Source: Paenibacillus sacheonensis
GTDB lineage: Bacteria > Bacillota > Bacilli > Paenibacillales > Paenibacillaceae
NCBI RefSeq assembly: GCF_009909195.1
Contig: NZ_JAAAMU010000015.1
Coordinates: forward strand, 62,001 to 126,000
DNA: 64,000 nucleotides
Direction: 5' to 3'
Both the position numbers and the translations under genes were made by a program. Positions 62,908 to 64,000 of the stretch are shown here, in pieces. The notes under the pieces are model-generated. The model had not been told where the DNA came from and ran no database searches. It saw only the letters and a program-made list of their open reading frames with translations. Each line of letters starts with the position of its first letter. The first letter of the stretch is position 1.

Positions 62908-62936
62908 TGGACAAGTGTAGGTTTAAGTCGTATATT
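62908..62936 (+). promoter_or_regulatory. SigA-type promoter of the riboswitch-controlled gene
   Basis: -35 TGGACA (62908-62913), 17-bp spacer, -10 TATATT (62931-62936). Transcription would start near 62943, a few bases before the aptamer. Confidence 0.7.
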
Positions 62937-62950
62937 GGAAGAAAATAAAC

Positions 62951-63045
62951 CGAAAAGGCATAGCTTGGGAAACCAAGTGACGCAAAGCTAAAGGGGCTTC
63001 GTTTGCGGGATCTTCCGCAAAAAAGCTAGCCAGTTACCGAAGTTG
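62951..63045 (+). promoter_or_regulatory. Cyclic-di-GMP-I (GEMM) riboswitch aptamer
   Basis: The first hairpin CTTGG-GAAA-CCAAG (62964-62977) has the GAAA tetraloop of the class. It is followed by TGACGCAAAGC (62978-62988), the conserved GACGCAAAGC element. The second hairpin is TTTGCGG/CCGCAAA (63002-63021), and the 3' part has GCTAGCCAGTTACCGAAG (63025-63042), with the conserved GTTACCGA. Order and spacing match the GEMM-I consensus as I know it. A terminator follows directly. Confidence 0.88.
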
Positions 63046-63063
63046 CGATATCGTGTTGCACAC

Positions 63064-63092
63064 GGATACCCAACTTAGGGTGTCTTTTTTTT
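63064..63092 (+). terminator. Riboswitch expression-platform terminator
   Basis: GATACCC (63065-63071) pairs with GGGTGTC (63078-63084), one wobble, followed by eight Ts (63085-63092), 25 bases before the start codon. An alternative hairpin CGTGT/ACACG (63052-63064) overlaps its left side and could act in switching. Confidence 0.85.
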
Positions 63093-63117
63093 CGGGCAGA
63101 GAGGGAGTTTTGTCCGT

Positions 63118-64000
63118 ATGAGAGTTAAGAGAAGTAGACAAGTCCAAAGAGTAAAGCATCTCCCCTACTTTAGTCTGATTACTATCATACTTTTTAGCTT
63201 GTTGCTTAATGTCGGATTTGCCGCGAAAGCTTATGCCGACGCGCGAACGTTTTACGTGGCTACGACAGGAAATGACAGTAACCCGGGTACGTTGGACGCG
63301 CCTTGGAGAACGATTCAAAAAGCCGCGAATTCCGTGCTTCCGGGAGACACGGTGTTCGTCAGAGGCGGCGTGTACACCGAACTTGTGTCCGTCAACGTGT
63401 CAGGCAACTCCACGGGATATATTACATTTCAGAATTTTACGAACGAAACGCCTATTTTAGATGGTACAGGCCTGGCGCCGTCTGGTACTAAACAAGCGTT
63501 ATGGATGTTATCCAACGTCAATTACGTAAGAGTTAACGGCTTCGAGATCCGCAATCTTTCAGCCTCAACTAGTTCATTAGATCCTGCCGGAATAAGGATA
63601 GTAAACGGCGGAAGCAATATTCAAATACTAAACAACAATGTTCACGATATAAAAAACACTTCCGCTTCGGGTAATGCCCATGGCATTCATGTACTAGGAA
63701 ATACGTCGACTCCGTTGACCGGTATCATGATTCAGAATAATGAAATTCACCATCTCGTTACGGGCTGGAGCGAGTCGCTTACGTTAAGCGGCAATATTGA
63801 CGGGTTTTCAATCACAAACAATAAAGTTTACAGTAACAATAACATTGGCATTGAATTAGCAGGGTTCTATAATGCATGCTCGAGTTGCATCGACCAGGTG
63901 CGTAATGGCACGGTGGCGGGGAATACGGTTTACGGAATCGATTCTTCCACGAATGTGGCTTACGGCTCCAATGTTCACGCGGCAGGAGGCATTTACGCTG
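63118..64000 (+). CDS. Secreted right-handed beta-helix protein, 5' part
   Basis: Open from ATG 63118 to the window end (294 codons, no stop); GAGAGGGAG lies upstream. Signal peptide with cleavage expected after AKAYA (about residue 40). The mature start TFYVATTGNDSNPGT…APWRTIQKAANSVLPGDTVFVRGG is the DUF1565-type opening of pectate-lyase-fold beta-helix proteins. Asn-rich turns follow (NNNVHDIKN, NNEIHHL, NNKVYSNNNIGIELAG). It resembles the beta-helix gene at 33507 in layout. Under a cyclic-di-GMP riboswitch, it is likely a secreted or surface polysaccharide-binding or -modifying protein linked to the sessile/motile switch. Enzyme activity cannot be assigned from the part seen. Confidence 0.85.
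   Translation, partial: MRVKRSRQVQRVKHLPYFSLITIILFSLLLNVGFAAKAYADARTFYVATTGNDSNPGTLDAPWRTIQKAANSVLPGDTVFVRGGVYTELVSVNVSGNSTGYITFQNFTNETPILDGTGLAPSGTKQALWMLSNVNYVRVNGFEIRNLSASTSSLDPAGIRIVNGGSNIQILNNNVHDIKNTSASGNAHGIHVLGNTSTPLTGIMIQNNEIHHLVTGWSESLTLSGNIDGFSITNNKVYSNNNIGIELAGFYNACSSCIDQVRNGTVAGNTVYGIDSSTNVAYGSNVHAAGGIYA

Overview
The window reads as a piece of a GC-rich, spore-forming Firmicute chromosome of the Paenibacillaceae (Paenibacillus/Cohnella type). The evidence is the dense set of carbohydrate ABC transporters, each tied to YesM/YesN-type two-component systems, an S-layer (SLH) anchored extracellular protein, a KinB-like sensor kinase, a bacilliredoxin, a YjzC-like protein, and Bacillus-style xyl and CcpA control sites. 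No phage, plasmid, insertion sequence, CRISPR array, rRNA or tRNA was seen.

Layout. 1-14261 (+): the end of a DUF3502-type solute-binding protein, a YesM/YesN pair, a MalE-like binding protein with two permeases, and a giant secreted protein with two DUF4832-like catalytic-type modules and three SLH repeats. 14571-22446 (+): a second YesN/YesM pair, an LplB/YtcP/LplA-type importer and a phytanoyl-CoA-dioxygenase-like enzyme. 22710-25704: a divergent AraC regulator and a GH127 beta-L-arabinofuranosidase. 26160-33121 (-): a third importer with its YesN/YesM pair. 33507-43611 (+): a secreted beta-helix protein, an AraR-like GntR/LacI chimeric regulator, then a GH78 alpha-L-rhamnosidase with an apparent oxidative rhamnose pathway (rhamnonate dehydratase, metallo-beta-lactamase-fold hydrolase, SDR, zinc MDR). 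43850-44395 is a 51-bp-period minisatellite. 44431-48672 is xylR/xylAB with operator, promoter and a candidate cre. 48835-61504 is mostly housekeeping: PAS-XRE regulator, flavoprotein, KinB-like kinase, small proteins, bacilliredoxin, NadE, GDSL esterase, AcpS, cytochrome c, AraC regulator, MutY, KDPG-type aldolase. 61505-64000 is less GC-rich: a decayed binding-protein gene, then a cyclic-di-GMP-I riboswitch with a terminator in front of a secreted beta-helix protein that runs off the window.

How it fits together. The first 48 kb looks like a plant hemicellulose/pectin side-chain island. Cell-wall and secreted proteins bind or cut polymers, three importers bring in oligosaccharides, intracellular GH127 and GH78 enzymes release arabinose and rhamnose, and xylAB plus the oxidative rhamnose route consume the sugars. 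Control appears layered: YesM/YesN sensing through 20-bp direct-repeat sites, a chimeric GntR/LacI repressor with a shared AGTAT motif at three promoters, XylR, and CcpA cre sites. The strongest unusual signals are the cyclic-di-GMP riboswitch before the terminal beta-helix gene, the 51-bp minisatellite, the shared AGTAT operator motif, and the rhamnose operon carrying a metallo-beta-lactamase-fold enzyme where a lactonase is expected. All family calls come from reading translated motifs; no database search was possible.
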